In this document: positions 1 to 9,475 of the stretch, piece after piece
How the letters are laid out: every line of letters begins with the position of its first letter
How positions within the stretch are numbered: the stretch's first letter is position 1
Assembly: GCA_050951505.1 (NCBI GenBank)
Contig: JBMNJE010000011.1
Span: 186,001-250,000 of the forward strand
Reading direction: 5' to 3'
DNA: 64,000 bases
From: DUOA01 sp012839095
GTDB lineage: Bacteria; Bacillota; Clostridia; Caldicoprobacterales; DTU083
Position numbers and translations under genes: made by a program
The notes under the pieces: generated by a model
Told to the model about the DNA's origin: nothing
Seen by the model: only the letters and a program-made list of their open reading frames with translations
Database searches by the model: none

Positions 1-802
1 GCAATTCAAATTTCTTCAGCAGACTTTCTCTGTGATGCTTCTTTTTTTTTCGGTACTGGCTGTAATTTCCCTGATATAATTCTCCTTTGTGATTTTCTAC
101 CTCAAGAATGCAGTCACACAGGTTGTCCAAAAAGTAGCGGTCGTGGGATATCATCATAATGGTGCCGGAATAGTCTTTTAGAAAACCTTCCAGCCATTGG
201 ACAGCGTCCAGATCCAGATGATTGGTAGGCTCATCCAGCAGCAACAGATCCGGTTTTTTAAGTAGCAGCCTGGCCAGGGCAACCCTGGTTTTCTGACCGC
301 CGCTCAGCTGCCAGATAGGCTGATGGAATTCATTGGCGGAAAAACCCAACCCTGTCAGAACACCCCGCATATGGCTCTCGTAGCTGTATCCGTCCTGCTC
401 GGCAAACTGCTCCAGAAGCGTGCCGTATTCTTCCATCAGCTGCTTGTATTCTGCATTTTCCATGTCGGTATGGGTAGAAATGCGCTTTTCCAACGAACGA
501 ATTCGCTTTTCTATTTCCATGACATGAGCAAATACTGTCAACAGTTCTTCCCATATTGAAATTGAGGAATCAACAGTTTCATTTTGCTTTAGATATCCTA
601 TTGTCAAATCCTTTGCCTTATATATTGAACCTTCATCAATGGTCAGCTCACCTGTAATCAGCCTGAACAGAGTAGTTTTACCTGCTCCGTTGGGTCCGAC
701 AATTCCCATACGGCTTTTTTCGCTGACAGAAAAGGTTATCTGATCTAAAATTGTGTTTATTCCGAATGATTTCGTAAGTTTATCGCAAGATAATACTATC
801 AT
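1..802 (-). CDS. ABC-F family ATPase (partial, C-terminus beyond window)
   Basis: The gene starts at ATG 800-802 (complement) behind a good GGAGAG ribosome site and runs off the left edge, so only about 267 N-terminal codons are seen. The product is a soluble duplicated ABC ATPase. The first domain has Walker A GPNGAGKTT at about residue 40, signature LSGGQ, Walker B LLLLDEPTNHLDL and the switch His in MISHDR. The DEPTNHLDL motif, the lack of membrane segments and the basic stretch after the first domain (YRKKKKHH) are typical of ABC-F ribosome-associated factors. Such proteins rescue or regulate translating ribosomes or protect them from antibiotics. Which subgroup this is cannot be told from half a protein. 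It is divergent from rex. Confidence 0.88.
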   Translation of the reverse strand, partial: MIVLSCDKLTKSFGINTILDQITFSVSEKSRMGIVGPNGAGKTTLFRLITGELTIDEGSIYKAKDLTIGYLKQNETVDSSISIWEELLTVFAHVMEIEKRIRSLEKRISTHTDMENAEYKQLMEEYGTLLEQFAEQDGYSYESHMRGVLTGLGFSANEFHQPIWQLSGGQKTRVALARLLLKKPDLLLLDEPTNHLDLDAVQWLEGFLKDYSGTIMMISHDRYFLDNLCDCILEVENHKGELYQGNYSQYRKKKKHHRESLLKKFEL

Positions 803-916
803 AGGGCTCTCCTTTAATTGCTTTCCATGCTATTTTATCAGAAATGTCGTGCATTGAAAAGGAAAGTGCTTTATGTACAACTTTTTATAGCTGTGCAATG
901 CAGGGATTTTGGTCCA

Positions 917-946
917 TTGACATGGAATCAAAGTAAATGATACAAT
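917..946 (+). promoter_or_regulatory. Sigma-A promoter of rex
   Basis: TTGACA (917-922), an 18-nt spacer and TACAAT (941-946). Transcription would start near 953, upstream of the TTG start of rex at 992. Confidence 0.7.
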
Positions 947-991
947 GAAACTGGTGTAATGTTGAAATTCTGTAAAACAGGAGGGTTTCGC

Positions 992-1624
992 TTGGCAAAG
1001 GAAAAGAATTATGTTTCTGAGGCTGTTATGAGACGTATGCCAAAATACTACCGCTATTTAACGGATATGGAGAAAAGCGGAATCGAAAGAATTTCCTCCA
1101 GGGAATTGAGCCAGCGCATGGGTCTGACAGCTTCACAAATCAGGCAGGACTTCAATTGCTTCGGAGGATTCGGTCAGCAGGGATATGGCTATAATGTGAG
1201 TGAGCTCAGACTGGAAATACAAAAGATACTGGGCCTTACTAATACATATAACGTTATAATAGCAGGTGCAGGAAATCTGGGGCAGGCACTGGCCAATTAT
1301 ACCGGATTTGAAAAAGACGGTTTTCATGTAAAGTGTCTGTTCGATATTAACCCAAGGTTGATCGGGATGTCCATCAGAGGTATTCCAATATATGACATTG
1401 ACGAGATGGAAGACTACATAAGCAATAACAAAGTAGATATAGCGGCCATCTGCACACCAAAAGAGAAAGCACGGGAAGCAGCCGAGCGTGTAATAAAAAG
1501 TGGTGTGAGGGGCATATGGAACTTTGCTGCCGTTGATATTGCAGCACCTCACCATGTTATTGTGGAAAATGTACACCTGAGTGACAGTTTATATACTCTT
1601 TCCTTCCGCATGAGCGATGAATAG
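992..1624 (+). CDS. rex: Redox-sensing transcriptional repressor Rex
   Basis: Rex is a dimeric NADH/NAD+ sensor that represses fermentation and respiration genes when NADH is low. The N-terminal winged helix (about residues 5-75) includes SRELSQRMGLTASQIRQD, and the C-terminal Rossmann domain carries GAGNLGQAL, the nucleotide-binding glycine motif. I place the start at TTG 992 because AGGAGG lies 7-8 bases upstream. The in-frame ATG at 959 has no ribosome site and would add 11 unusual residues. The resulting 210 aa is the usual Rex length. The gene has its own promoter and an intrinsic terminator downstream. No clear Rex operator was seen in front of ldh. Confidence 0.95.
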   Translation: MAKEKNYVSEAVMRRMPKYYRYLTDMEKSGIERISSRELSQRMGLTASQIRQDFNCFGGFGQQGYGYNVSELRLEIQKILGLTNTYNVIIAGAGNLGQALANYTGFEKDGFHVKCLFDINPRLIGMSIRGIPIYDIDEMEDYISNNKVDIAAICTPKEKAREAAERVIKSGVRGIWNFAAVDIAAPHHVIVENVHLSDSLYTLSFRMSDE

Positions 1625-1693
1625 GGAAAACCACTCCTGTATATTATTGATGATAAATATAACAGAAGTATAACTGAATGAAGTTAAAACAAA

Positions 1694-1721
1694 CTCCCTA
1701 ATACATATAGGGGGTTTTTAC
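1694..1721 (+). terminator. Intrinsic terminator after rex
   Basis: A 7-bp stem (CTCCCTA with TAGGGGG, one G-T pair) around a 7-nt loop is followed by TTTTT, 70 bases after the rex stop. The remaining intergenic DNA up to manA at 1887 shows nothing I recognise. Confidence 0.75.
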
Positions 1722-1886
1722 TTTTCAATCCGGATAAAGCATATTATAATAAAAAGGAATGCAAGGGGAATAACATATAGGACTGAAGAATCCGCAGCAG
1801 GAAGCTGAGCAATAATAGAACTTCCGTGCTTTGTTACTTAAGCAGAACTAATAATAAGAATGTACAAATGATAATGAGGTGGTAGG

Positions 1887-2948
1887 ATGAGATATCCTGT
1901 GTTTTTTTATCCGGTTTATATGGAAAGAATTTGGGGAGGCAGAAAACTGGCCGAAAAATACAATAGAAAGCCTGAAAGCGATAAAGTTGGAGAGAGCTGG
2001 GAGATTAGCTGCCATGAAAACGGAATGAGCATCATCCGTAACGGTGAATTAAGAGGACTGAGGCTTGATGAGGCCATAAGCAGATATGGCAATGAACTGC
2101 TGGGATCAGCGGTGTATAATGATAGTTACCGAAAATTTCCCTTGTTAATTAAACTGCTGGATGCAGAGGACACTCTCTCAGTTCAGGTACATCCGGCTGA
2201 TGAATATGCCAATCTGCATGAGAACGGAGAACTGGGGAAAACGGAGATGTGGTATGTTATCGATGCAAAGCCGGGTGCCAGGCTGATATACGGGGTGAAA
2301 GAAGGGACCGACAGGGATTCATTTCGTCATAGTATAAATCAAGGACATCCGGAGGAGCATCTGAATGAGTTGGAGGTAAGGGCAGGGGATGTACTTTATA
2401 TTCCCGCAGGCCTGGTTCATGCCATAGGGGAAGGTATATTGATCTGTGAAATCCAACAGAATTCTGACACCACTTACCGGGTGTATGACTGGAACCGGAC
2501 TGACGATAAGGGTCGGCATAGAGAACTTCATATTGATAAGGCTATGGATGTGATCGACTTTAATGCAAAGCATGGCAGCAGTCTGCCCGGCCTTAAGATA
2601 GAAGAGGCCGGGGGGCAGCGTATTATTTATGTTGCATGTGATTATTTTGCTATGGAAGAGCTGAGAATAACAGACAAAATGGAACTGATTATGGACGGGA
2701 AGCGATTCCAGACCTTGACCTGTATTGAGGGAGATGGTTTGATTCAATATGACGGCGGGCAGGAGGAGATTTCTGCAGGCAGTTCCTGTCTGATACCTGC
2801 ATCTCTGGCAAGGGTGGAAATAAGGGGAAGCTGCAAAGTAATCCGTTCATTTGTACCCGATAAGGAAGATAATATTATTAGACCTTTGTTGAAGATGGGA
2901 TATACTGAAGAAGACCTGTCACTTATTGCCGGATTGTTGGAGAGCTGA
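1887..2948 (+). CDS. manA: Mannose-6-phosphate isomerase, class I
   Basis: It interconverts mannose-6-phosphate and fructose-6-phosphate, a zinc enzyme of the cupin fold. Diagnostic segments are YMERIWGGRKL near the N-terminus, the metal-site region LSVQVHPADEYA at about residues 97-108, then GKTEMWYV, YIPAGLVHAIGEG and the EIQQNSDTTYRVYDW block. The 353-aa length is close to Firmicutes ManA proteins. ATG 1887 follows GAGGTGG. It probably feeds mannose into glycolysis. The next gene begins 69 bases downstream without an obvious terminator, so a shared transcript is possible. Confidence 0.93.
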   Translation: MRYPVFFYPVYMERIWGGRKLAEKYNRKPESDKVGESWEISCHENGMSIIRNGELRGLRLDEAISRYGNELLGSAVYNDSYRKFPLLIKLLDAEDTLSVQVHPADEYANLHENGELGKTEMWYVIDAKPGARLIYGVKEGTDRDSFRHSINQGHPEEHLNELEVRAGDVLYIPAGLVHAIGEGILICEIQQNSDTTYRVYDWNRTDDKGRHRELHIDKAMDVIDFNAKHGSSLPGLKIEEAGGQRIIYVACDYFAMEELRITDKMELIMDGKRFQTLTCIEGDGLIQYDGGQEEISAGSSCLIPASLARVEIRGSCKVIRSFVPDKEDNIIRPLLKMGYTEEDLSLIAGLLES

Positions 2949-3017
2949 GAAAAATCTGTTTTGCATCGATTCTATCGTTGTATAGTAGTTTTATCGGACT
3001 TGTTTTCGGAGGGAAAA

Positions 3018-3923
3018 ATGACTGATTACAGGCGCAGAAACGAATATATTGAAGGCGAATATGAGGTTTTGGAGGAAAGGGACTGGTACGAAGAACCAGC
3101 CCAAAGGCCTCCGCCAAAATCTGGTTTTGGTGTGGATACCCGCCCTCCTTTCGTCACTTATGTTTTTTTGGGCCTGAATATTGCTGCTTTTCTTTTGATG
3201 AGCATTGTAGGATTTCTGTTTCGCTTAAACCTGAGTCAGCAATTATGGCTGTTTGGTGCCAAAGTAAATGAACTGATTGCATATGGGCAGCGGTGGAGGC
3301 TGCTTACAGCCATGTTTCTGCACGTCGGACTGGCACATCTGTTTTTCAACTCCTACGCCTTATTTATCTATGGCCCTATAGTCGAAAGCCTTTTTGGCAA
3401 GGTGAAATTCGCCCTTGTATATTTGGTTTCAGGCCTGACCGGCAGTCTGCTCAGCTATCTCTTAAGTCCCAATCCGGCTGCAGGAGCTTCCGGTGCCATA
3501 TTCGGCCTAATGGGTTCGCTTCTTTATTTCAGGCAGAGGAGAAGGGAGATTTTTCGCAGGATATTTGGTCCCAGACTGTTTATTATAATAGCATTCAACC
3601 TCTTATATGGGCTTTCCAGCAGCGGCATCGATAATTGGGGGCATATCGGCGGACTGATTGGCGGCTGTCTGGTAGGATACGCGGTAGGACTGTATCGTGA
3701 AAGAGTCATGGAGCCGGGCAAACTGTTGGTATGGGTACTTATTATACTCATGTTCGTCTTAGGAATGCAGTATGGAGAGAAAAAATACACCATTGAATTC
3801 AGGCCTTATCTGCCGGGCAGAAGAGATTCCATACAGGAATACCGGCACTACCATCATATTCATAATCAATTTGAACATCTGGAGAGACAGGGGTTTTGGG
3901 TATGGAAAGAGTATCAATTGTAA
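3018..3923 (+). CDS. Rhomboid family intramembrane serine protease
   Basis: This is a multi-pass membrane protease. Conserved features are the HLFFNSYALFIYG segment of the rhomboid core, the catalytic serine motif GASGAIFGL and the catalytic histidine in NWGHIGGLIGG. About six hydrophobic segments follow an acidic, proline-containing cytoplasmic N-terminus of about 45 residues. The start is ATG 3018 behind GGAGGG; the reading frame is open further upstream but without a ribosome site. Substrates are unknown. The 3' end overlaps the next gene by about 22 bases, implying translational coupling. Confidence 0.9.
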   Translation: MTDYRRRNEYIEGEYEVLEERDWYEEPAQRPPPKSGFGVDTRPPFVTYVFLGLNIAAFLLMSIVGFLFRLNLSQQLWLFGAKVNELIAYGQRWRLLTAMFLHVGLAHLFFNSYALFIYGPIVESLFGKVKFALVYLVSGLTGSLLSYLLSPNPAAGASGAIFGLMGSLLYFRQRRREIFRRIFGPRLFIIIAFNLLYGLSSSGIDNWGHIGGLIGGCLVGYAVGLYRERVMEPGKLLVWVLIILMFVLGMQYGEKKYTIEFRPYLPGRRDSIQEYRHYHHIHNQFEHLERQGFWVWKEYQL

Positions 3924-5047
3924 AATGCGGTGATTACCAGCCTTCGAGGGTTTATGAGGCTGTTACCCGCAGTATTAATCTTCTGGGCGGAATGAGTCAG
4001 TTCATAAAACCGGGTATGAAGGTTTTGTTAAAATGCAATCTGCTGATGCGCAAAAAGCCTGAGGAAGCAACAACAACCCATCCGGAGATAGTTGCGGCAG
4101 CAGCCAGACTGGTCAGGGAGGCAGGTGCGGTTCCCACTATCGCAGACAGCCCGGGCGGGCTTTTCACCGAGCGGGCTCTCAGAGGGGTATATCGTGCCTG
4201 TGGTATTGAGGAAATAGCAGCGCGGGATCAGATACAACTCAATTACAATGTGGAAGAGGCGGTAAGACCGCATCCCCAGGGAAAAATAATAAAGAGCCTG
4301 GCTGTAATCCGTGCAATTGAAGAGGCGGATGCCGTCATCAACATTGCCAAGCTCAAAACCCATGGCATGACTCTTTACACCGGTGCAGTAAAAAATCTGT
4401 TTGGTGTAATTCCCGGCACCACAAAAGCGGAATACCATCTGCGCATGAAAAAACTGAAGGATTTTTCCGATGTGCTGGTGGACATCTGTACCTATGTTAA
4501 GCCTGTCCTGTCAATCATGGACGCAGTTGTCGGAATGGAGGGGCAGGGACCCTCTGCCGGCGATCCCAGAAAGATTGGGGCAGTATTGGCCAGCGGAAGT
4601 CCTTTCGCATTGGATGTTGCATCGGTTTCTCTGGTAGGTATTCCACCGGGGAAGGTCTGCACAATACAAAGGGCCAAAGAAAGAGGCTTGTGCAGTGACC
4701 TGAAGGATATAGCTCTGTTAGGGGACTCCCTGGAGGATCTTAAGATTCACGATTTTAAAATTCCATCCCACAAACATGTGGGATTCATAGAACAATACTT
4801 CAGCGGGGACAGTCCTGTTGCCAGATTCATAAACGCCAAATTCGGACCCCGGCCGGTGTTTGATTATGATGGATGCATCGGCTGCCGGGACTGTGAGAAA
4901 AACTGTCCTCCCAGGGCTATTACCATGGTAGATGGAAAGCCGGTTGCAGACTTGAATGAATGTATCCGATGCTATTGCTGCCAGGAACTGTGTCCGAAAA
5001 AAGCTGTTCATATAAAGCGCAGCTGGCTCTTTAGGACCTTCCGCTGA
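3902..5047 (+). CDS. DUF362 domain protein with C-terminal 2x[4Fe-4S] ferredoxin domain
   Basis: The first ~300 residues form a DUF362 domain (VLLKCNLLMRKKPEEATTTHP, TIADSPGG, INIAKLKTHGMTLYTGAVKNLFG). The last ~65 residues hold two complete bacterial ferredoxin motifs, CIGCRDCEKNCP and CIRCYCCQELCP, so two [4Fe-4S] clusters are expected. The physiological reaction of DUF362 proteins is not established; an electron-transfer role is inferred. I use ATG 3902, although TTG 3896 two codons upstream is possible. It overlaps the rhomboid gene. Confidence 0.88.
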   Translation: MERVSIVKCGDYQPSRVYEAVTRSINLLGGMSQFIKPGMKVLLKCNLLMRKKPEEATTTHPEIVAAAARLVREAGAVPTIADSPGGLFTERALRGVYRACGIEEIAARDQIQLNYNVEEAVRPHPQGKIIKSLAVIRAIEEADAVINIAKLKTHGMTLYTGAVKNLFGVIPGTTKAEYHLRMKKLKDFSDVLVDICTYVKPVLSIMDAVVGMEGQGPSAGDPRKIGAVLASGSPFALDVASVSLVGIPPGKVCTIQRAKERGLCSDLKDIALLGDSLEDLKIHDFKIPSHKHVGFIEQYFSGDSPVARFINAKFGPRPVFDYDGCIGCRDCEKNCPPRAITMVDGKPVADLNECIRCYCCQELCPKKAVHIKRSWLFRTFR

Positions 5048-5112
5048 CATAAGCCGTCCTCTGTACTCAAGCAAAAATGCATTAGTATTAAATATATACT
5101 TTTACACAGCTT

Positions 5113-5144
5113 AAGCAGGGTTCACTTCCGAGTAAACCCTGCTT
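5113..5144 (-). terminator. Perfect hairpin spanning the galT stop codon
   Basis: A 10-bp perfect inverted repeat (5113-5122 with 5135-5144, 12-nt loop) straddles the galT TGA at 5122-5124. It lacks a clear U-tract on either strand, so it may be a weak terminator or a 3' mRNA-stabilising hairpin. Confidence 0.45.
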
Positions 5145-6723
5145 CGGATAGGAAACGGTTAAAGCCCTTTCTGCCTTTTGGTGTTGCTTTGAATACACCC
5201 GCATCAGTCAGAACGCGGAGGCACTTGGCACCTACTTCATTTTTCAGCACGGATTCTGCCTGTTTGTCAGTCAGGCTTGTTCCGTATTTTTCCGTCAGTT
5301 CATTCAGCCATGTACTGTGATGGTGCAATGGATGATTTGGATTGCTTAATGAATCCGGGTTTTCCAAAGCTTGTCCTGTCAAATACCCTTTCAGGCTGTT
5401 CAGTTCATTCTGCAGCCTTCCGGGCAGGATAAACAGCCCCATTACCTCAATAAGCCCTATATTTTCTTTTTTTATATGATGCAAATCCTGATGGGGATGA
5501 AAAATGCCCAATGGGTGTTCCTTGCTGGTGCGGTTGTTGCGCAGCACCAGATCCAGCTCAAAACAACCGTCCGGCTTTTTGCGCGCAATAGGCGTGATGG
5601 TATTGTGGGCAGTCCGGTTGCCTGCTTTGTCTATTGTTTCAGCTGATATGTCATGTTCCGGATCGCTGTACTCCCTCCATCGGGAAAGGATACTGAAGGC
5701 CAGATCCCCCAGTCGGTTGGGCTCTTCTGCTTTCAGCCTGAGAACCGTCATAGGCCAGTGAACCACTGAGGCCTCTATACTGGGATCAAAGCTGTAAGAC
5801 AGAGGATACTCCGTTTCAGCCCTTTCCATTGGAAACACATATCGTCCTCCCTGAAAGTGGTCATGACTTAAGATAGAACCGCCTACAATGGGAAGATCTG
5901 CATTGGACCCTATGAAGTAATGAGGAAACTGCTCCAGAAATGCGAACAAACGGTAAAAAGTATCCCTTGTCAGCTTCATGGGAACATGCTCTTCCTTCAG
6001 CACAATGCAATGCTCATTATAATAAACATATGGGGAGTATTGGAAATGCCAGGTTTCTCCATGCAGAGTCAGAGGTATGGTCCGGTGGGTCTGACGGGCA
6101 GGGTGGTTGACCCTCCCTGCATAGCCTACGTTTTCCGGACAAAGAAGGCATTTGGGATATCCGGACTGAGTAGCATTCCTTAAGGCGGCAATCTCCTTTG
6201 GATCCTTTTCCGGCTTGGTCAGATTAATGGTAACCTCCAACTCTCCATATGGGCTTTCCACGCTCCAGCTAAGGTTTTTAGCTATGCGTTCCATTCTTAT
6301 GTAATCGGATTTCTGACAGAGATGATAGAAATCATCAGTCGCTGCTCTGATGCCTTTTTCCTTCCAGATACCATAAAAGCGCTTCCGTATATCTGAAGGC
6401 CTGGGAAGGAAAACTCCCATGATCTTTGTATCCAGCAGGTCACGATGGGTTAAGGTGTTCTCTTCCAGAATCCCCTTCTCGTGGCAGTAATCAAGTATTC
6501 TTTCCATTATAGGCGTAACATAATCCGGAATTCTGTTTTCATGGTATTCATGTTCCGTCTGTTCCGGTTCATTAAAACTTTCCAGAGGTTCCTCCACTTG
6601 GAGAATTGCCATTAATTGATTGCGAGACCATATGATATCATCTTTTTCAATAAGCTTATGGTAATATGCGTATTGAAGCAATTCTTCTATGAGAACTGCC
6701 CCTTCATAATCAGCATCCTTCAC
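5122..6723 (-). CDS. galT: UDP-glucose--hexose-1-phosphate uridylyltransferase (Firmicutes type 2 GalT)
   Basis: It transfers UMP between UDP-glucose and galactose-1-phosphate in the Leloir pathway. The ~530-aa length and the blocks NLTKPEKDPKEIAALRN, CLLCPENVGYAGR, SHDHFQGGRY and GIFHPHQDLHHIKKENIG mark the long Gram-positive form rather than the short E. coli type. I prefer GTG 6723, whose distance to the GAAGGGAAGG ribosome site is normal. GTG 6732, three codons upstream, sits too close to it. It is divergent from galK across a 177-bp region, so the two galactose genes may share regulation. Confidence 0.93.
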   Translation of the reverse strand: MKDADYEGAVLIEELLQYAYYHKLIEKDDIIWSRNQLMAILQVEEPLESFNEPEQTEHEYHENRIPDYVTPIMERILDYCHEKGILEENTLTHRDLLDTKIMGVFLPRPSDIRKRFYGIWKEKGIRAATDDFYHLCQKSDYIRMERIAKNLSWSVESPYGELEVTINLTKPEKDPKEIAALRNATQSGYPKCLLCPENVGYAGRVNHPARQTHRTIPLTLHGETWHFQYSPYVYYNEHCIVLKEEHVPMKLTRDTFYRLFAFLEQFPHYFIGSNADLPIVGGSILSHDHFQGGRYVFPMERAETEYPLSYSFDPSIEASVVHWPMTVLRLKAEEPNRLGDLAFSILSRWREYSDPEHDISAETIDKAGNRTAHNTITPIARKKPDGCFELDLVLRNNRTSKEHPLGIFHPHQDLHHIKKENIGLIEVMGLFILPGRLQNELNSLKGYLTGQALENPDSLSNPNHPLHHHSTWLNELTEKYGTSLTDKQAESVLKNEVGAKCLRVLTDAGVFKATPKGRKGFNRFLSEAGFTRK

Positions 6724-6831
6724 TGTCTGCACCTTCCCTTCAAATATCCATTATATAAGCGATGAAAAAACAATGCAATGTGAAATTCATGCTTTCAGCT
6801 TATCCTGATCCCCTGTAGAAAAATGCAATTA

Positions 6832-6860
6832 TTGTAATCTGGGTAGGCAAAAGGTATAAT
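6832..6860 (+). promoter_or_regulatory. Sigma-A promoter of galK
   Basis: TTGTAA (6832-6837), a 17-nt spacer and a perfect TATAAT (6855-6860), 40 bases before the galK start. Confidence 0.75.
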
Positions 6861-6900
6861 TGTAATTAATTTATGCAATTTTTTACTGGAGGTAACAGAT

Positions 6901-8205
6901 ATGAGTAAGGACTTGGTCTTGCAGCTGGAGGGACACAAAACCAGGGATTTGTTTAAACGGCTTTATGGCGGTAATGAGGAGGCGATTCTCAGCCAGATTA
7001 AACGTTACGGAAAATTAATAAGGGCATTCGAAAAACATTTCCCCGGTGACAGGAGAGAAATCCAGCTTTTCAGTACACCCGGCCGTACCGAAGTTGGAGG
7101 CAATCATACCGATCACAATGCAGGCCGGGTTCTGGCAGCTGCTGTACATTTTGATACCATCGCGGCTGTCACAGCAGCTGATGATAATCAGATTGTTTTA
7201 TACTCGGATGGATATGAAGGCGAGTTCCGGGTGGATCTCAATCAACTGGAACCGCTGCCTGAAGAAAGGGAGTCGACAACTGCTCTGATACGAGGAATAG
7301 CTGCGCGCTTTCAGCAGCTGGGATACTCCATAGGCGGTTTTAATGCCTATGTATCCAGTTCAGTTGCAAAGGGATCCGGCTTGAGTTCCTCTGCCTCCAT
7401 AGAAGTGCTGCTGGCTACTATTCTGAATGCCTTATACAACAATAATGCACTGGAGCCTGCACTCCTGGCAAGGATTGGCCAATATGCCGAAAATGTTTAT
7501 TTTGGTAAACCTTGCGGTTTGATGGATCAAATGGCCTGTGCCATAGGAGGATTCATTACAATCGATTTCAAGGACAGCGAGAGGGCAGAGTATCGCAAGG
7601 TTGATTTTGACCTGGCAGCTCATGGATATCATATGCTTGTGGTGGACACCGGCGGAAATCATGCAGATCTGACACAGGACTATGCTGATGTACCCCGCGA
7701 AATGAAATCAGTGGCGCAGGCCTTGGGAAAAGATATATTAAGGGAATTGTCAATGGATGAAGTGATGGAAAACATACCCTTGCTCAGGGAAAAGGCAGGA
7801 GACCGCGCTATATTGAGAGCTATGCATTTCTTTATGGATGATCTGAGAGTGGTTGAACAGGCCGGGGCATTGGAAGAAAACCGTTTTTATGATTTTCTGA
7901 AGCTGGTACAGGAATCAGGTAACAGCTCATGGCGGCTTCTTCAAAACTGCTATTCCAATCAGAACCCCCAGGAGCAGGGTGTTACACTTGCCCTGGCTCT
8001 TACCGAAGATTTTATCAGGAATACAGGAGAAGGTGCCTGCCGGGTTCATGGCGGAGGCTTTGCCGGCACTATACAGGTCTATCTGCCTGATGACCGTCTG
8101 CAGCAGTATGTCACATTGATGGAGAGTGTATTTGGCAGGAATTCGGTTACCATATTAAACATCAGGCCGGATGGTACGCTGCATTTGAATAATTTGTTAG
8201 GCTGA
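6901..8205 (+). CDS. galK: Galactokinase
   Basis: A GHMP-family kinase phosphorylating galactose at C1. Signature GRTEVGGNHTDHNAGRVL (about residues 60-78) corresponds to the galactokinase signature with the usual E replaced by N (normally GEHTDYN). The ATP loop VAKGSGLSSSASIEVLL and LMDQMACAIGG are present, and GGGFAGTIQVYL near the C-terminus is GHMP motif 3. At 434 aa it is longer than the usual ~390 aa, with an N-terminal extension of about 40 residues. ATG 6901 follows GGAGG at 8 nt. The partner galT is transcribed in the opposite direction. Confidence 0.92.
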   Translation: MSKDLVLQLEGHKTRDLFKRLYGGNEEAILSQIKRYGKLIRAFEKHFPGDRREIQLFSTPGRTEVGGNHTDHNAGRVLAAAVHFDTIAAVTAADDNQIVLYSDGYEGEFRVDLNQLEPLPEERESTTALIRGIAARFQQLGYSIGGFNAYVSSSVAKGSGLSSSASIEVLLATILNALYNNNALEPALLARIGQYAENVYFGKPCGLMDQMACAIGGFITIDFKDSERAEYRKVDFDLAAHGYHMLVVDTGGNHADLTQDYADVPREMKSVAQALGKDILRELSMDEVMENIPLLREKAGDRAILRAMHFFMDDLRVVEQAGALEENRFYDFLKLVQESGNSSWRLLQNCYSNQNPQEQGVTLALALTEDFIRNTGEGACRVHGGGFAGTIQVYLPDDRLQQYVTLMESVFGRNSVTILNIRPDGTLHLNNLLG

Positions 8206-8327
8206 ACAGGCTGCATTATTTAAAATAGGGAGTCAGTCGGTTTGAATTTGGAAGCGGAGGAGAGCGGGCAAAGAGAAGATGATAATATCAGCTTATGAGC
8301 AGAAGCTGAATTTTAGGAGGAACCCGT

Positions 8328-9293
8328 ATGACACATTTGGATGAAAAACATTTTATATCCGATAAGGTTACCATAATAGGGGCAGGGTATGTCGGGGCTA
8401 CCACCGCTTTTGCCCTGATGAACGGAGGAGTGACCTCAGAGATAGCCATCATAGACTTGAACGAAAAAAAGCTTTCAGGGGAAGTGCTGGATCTGAATCA
8501 TGGAATTTCCTTTGTACCACAGGTTTACATCCACGAGGGAACCTATGACGATTGTGAGGATTCCAATATAGTAATAATAACTGCCGGAGTAGGGCAGAAG
8601 CCGGGTGAAAGCCGTATTGATCTGTTGAAGCGCAATATTGAAGTATTTCGGCATATCATACCCCGTGTGGTGGAAAGAAATCGCAATTGTGTTATCCTTG
8701 TGGTAACCAATCCAGTGGATATTCTTACTTATGCCGCTTTGAAAATTTCAGGACTGCCCGATAATCAGGTTATCGGTTCGGGGACGGTTCTGGACAGCGC
8801 CCGTTTCAAATATCTGCTCAGCCGTCACTGCCGAGTCGCTCCTCACAATGTCAACGCTTATATTATTGGAGAGCATGGCGATACCGAAGTCCCTGCCTGG
8901 AGCATAACCAATATTGCAGGCATGCAGGTGGAACGATTCTGTTTCCAGTGCGGCAGGGAATGTGATCAGGCTGAAAAAAACAGGATTTTTGAAGAAGTAA
9001 AAAACTCTGCCTACCAAATAATAGACGGAAAGGGTGCTACTTATTATGCAGTAGCTCTGGCTGTCAGAAGGATTGTGGAAGCTATTCTGCGTAAGGAAAA
9101 TGCTGTGCTGCCTGTATCCTCGTTAATGAAAGGATACTATGGTGTCGAAGATGTATGTCTCAGTCTGCCGTCCATTGTCAATGATCAGGGATTAGACCGG
9201 GTTCTGCAGCTGCCCCTGAATGAGCAAGAAATCAACGGTTTCAGGCACTCTGCAAATACCTTGAAAAAAGCTCTGCGGGAAATTGGATTTTAA
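8328..9293 (+). CDS. ldh: L-lactate dehydrogenase
   Basis: It reduces pyruvate to lactate with NADH, regenerating NAD+. Present are the Rossmann motif GAGYVGATTAFAL, DLNHGISF, the substrate-loop segment AGVGQKPGESRIDLLKRN, VTNPVDILTY and the catalytic-His motif GEHGDTEVPAWS. These fit LDH better than malate dehydrogenase. Length 321 aa is normal. ATG 8328 follows AGGAGG. A control by Rex would be expected from biology, but I could not find a convincing Rex operator in the 122-bp upstream gap. Confidence 0.93.
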   Translation: MTHLDEKHFISDKVTIIGAGYVGATTAFALMNGGVTSEIAIIDLNEKKLSGEVLDLNHGISFVPQVYIHEGTYDDCEDSNIVIITAGVGQKPGESRIDLLKRNIEVFRHIIPRVVERNRNCVILVVTNPVDILTYAALKISGLPDNQVIGSGTVLDSARFKYLLSRHCRVAPHNVNAYIIGEHGDTEVPAWSITNIAGMQVERFCFQCGRECDQAEKNRIFEEVKNSAYQIIDGKGATYYAVALAVRRIVEAILRKENAVLPVSSLMKGYYGVEDVCLSLPSIVNDQGLDRVLQLPLNEQEINGFRHSANTLKKALREIGF

Positions 9294-9475
9294 TCCACTC
9301 CGGTATGCATTTTTTAGTTTGCTATTATTAATGAATTCACATTTATTTATACCTGATTTTACGGAAATATACTATAATGTATAACAGGTCAGTGCTATTA
9401 CATTGCTATTATTTGATTTATTTTATTTTTTAAGTAACAGCATGACCCTGAAATTTATAAGTCAGGAGGAACGTC

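Noticed and set aside
8328..9293. Malate dehydrogenase for the gene at 8.3 kb
   Set aside because: The substrate-loop sequence QKPGESR and GEHGDTEVPAWS are typical of lactate dehydrogenases.
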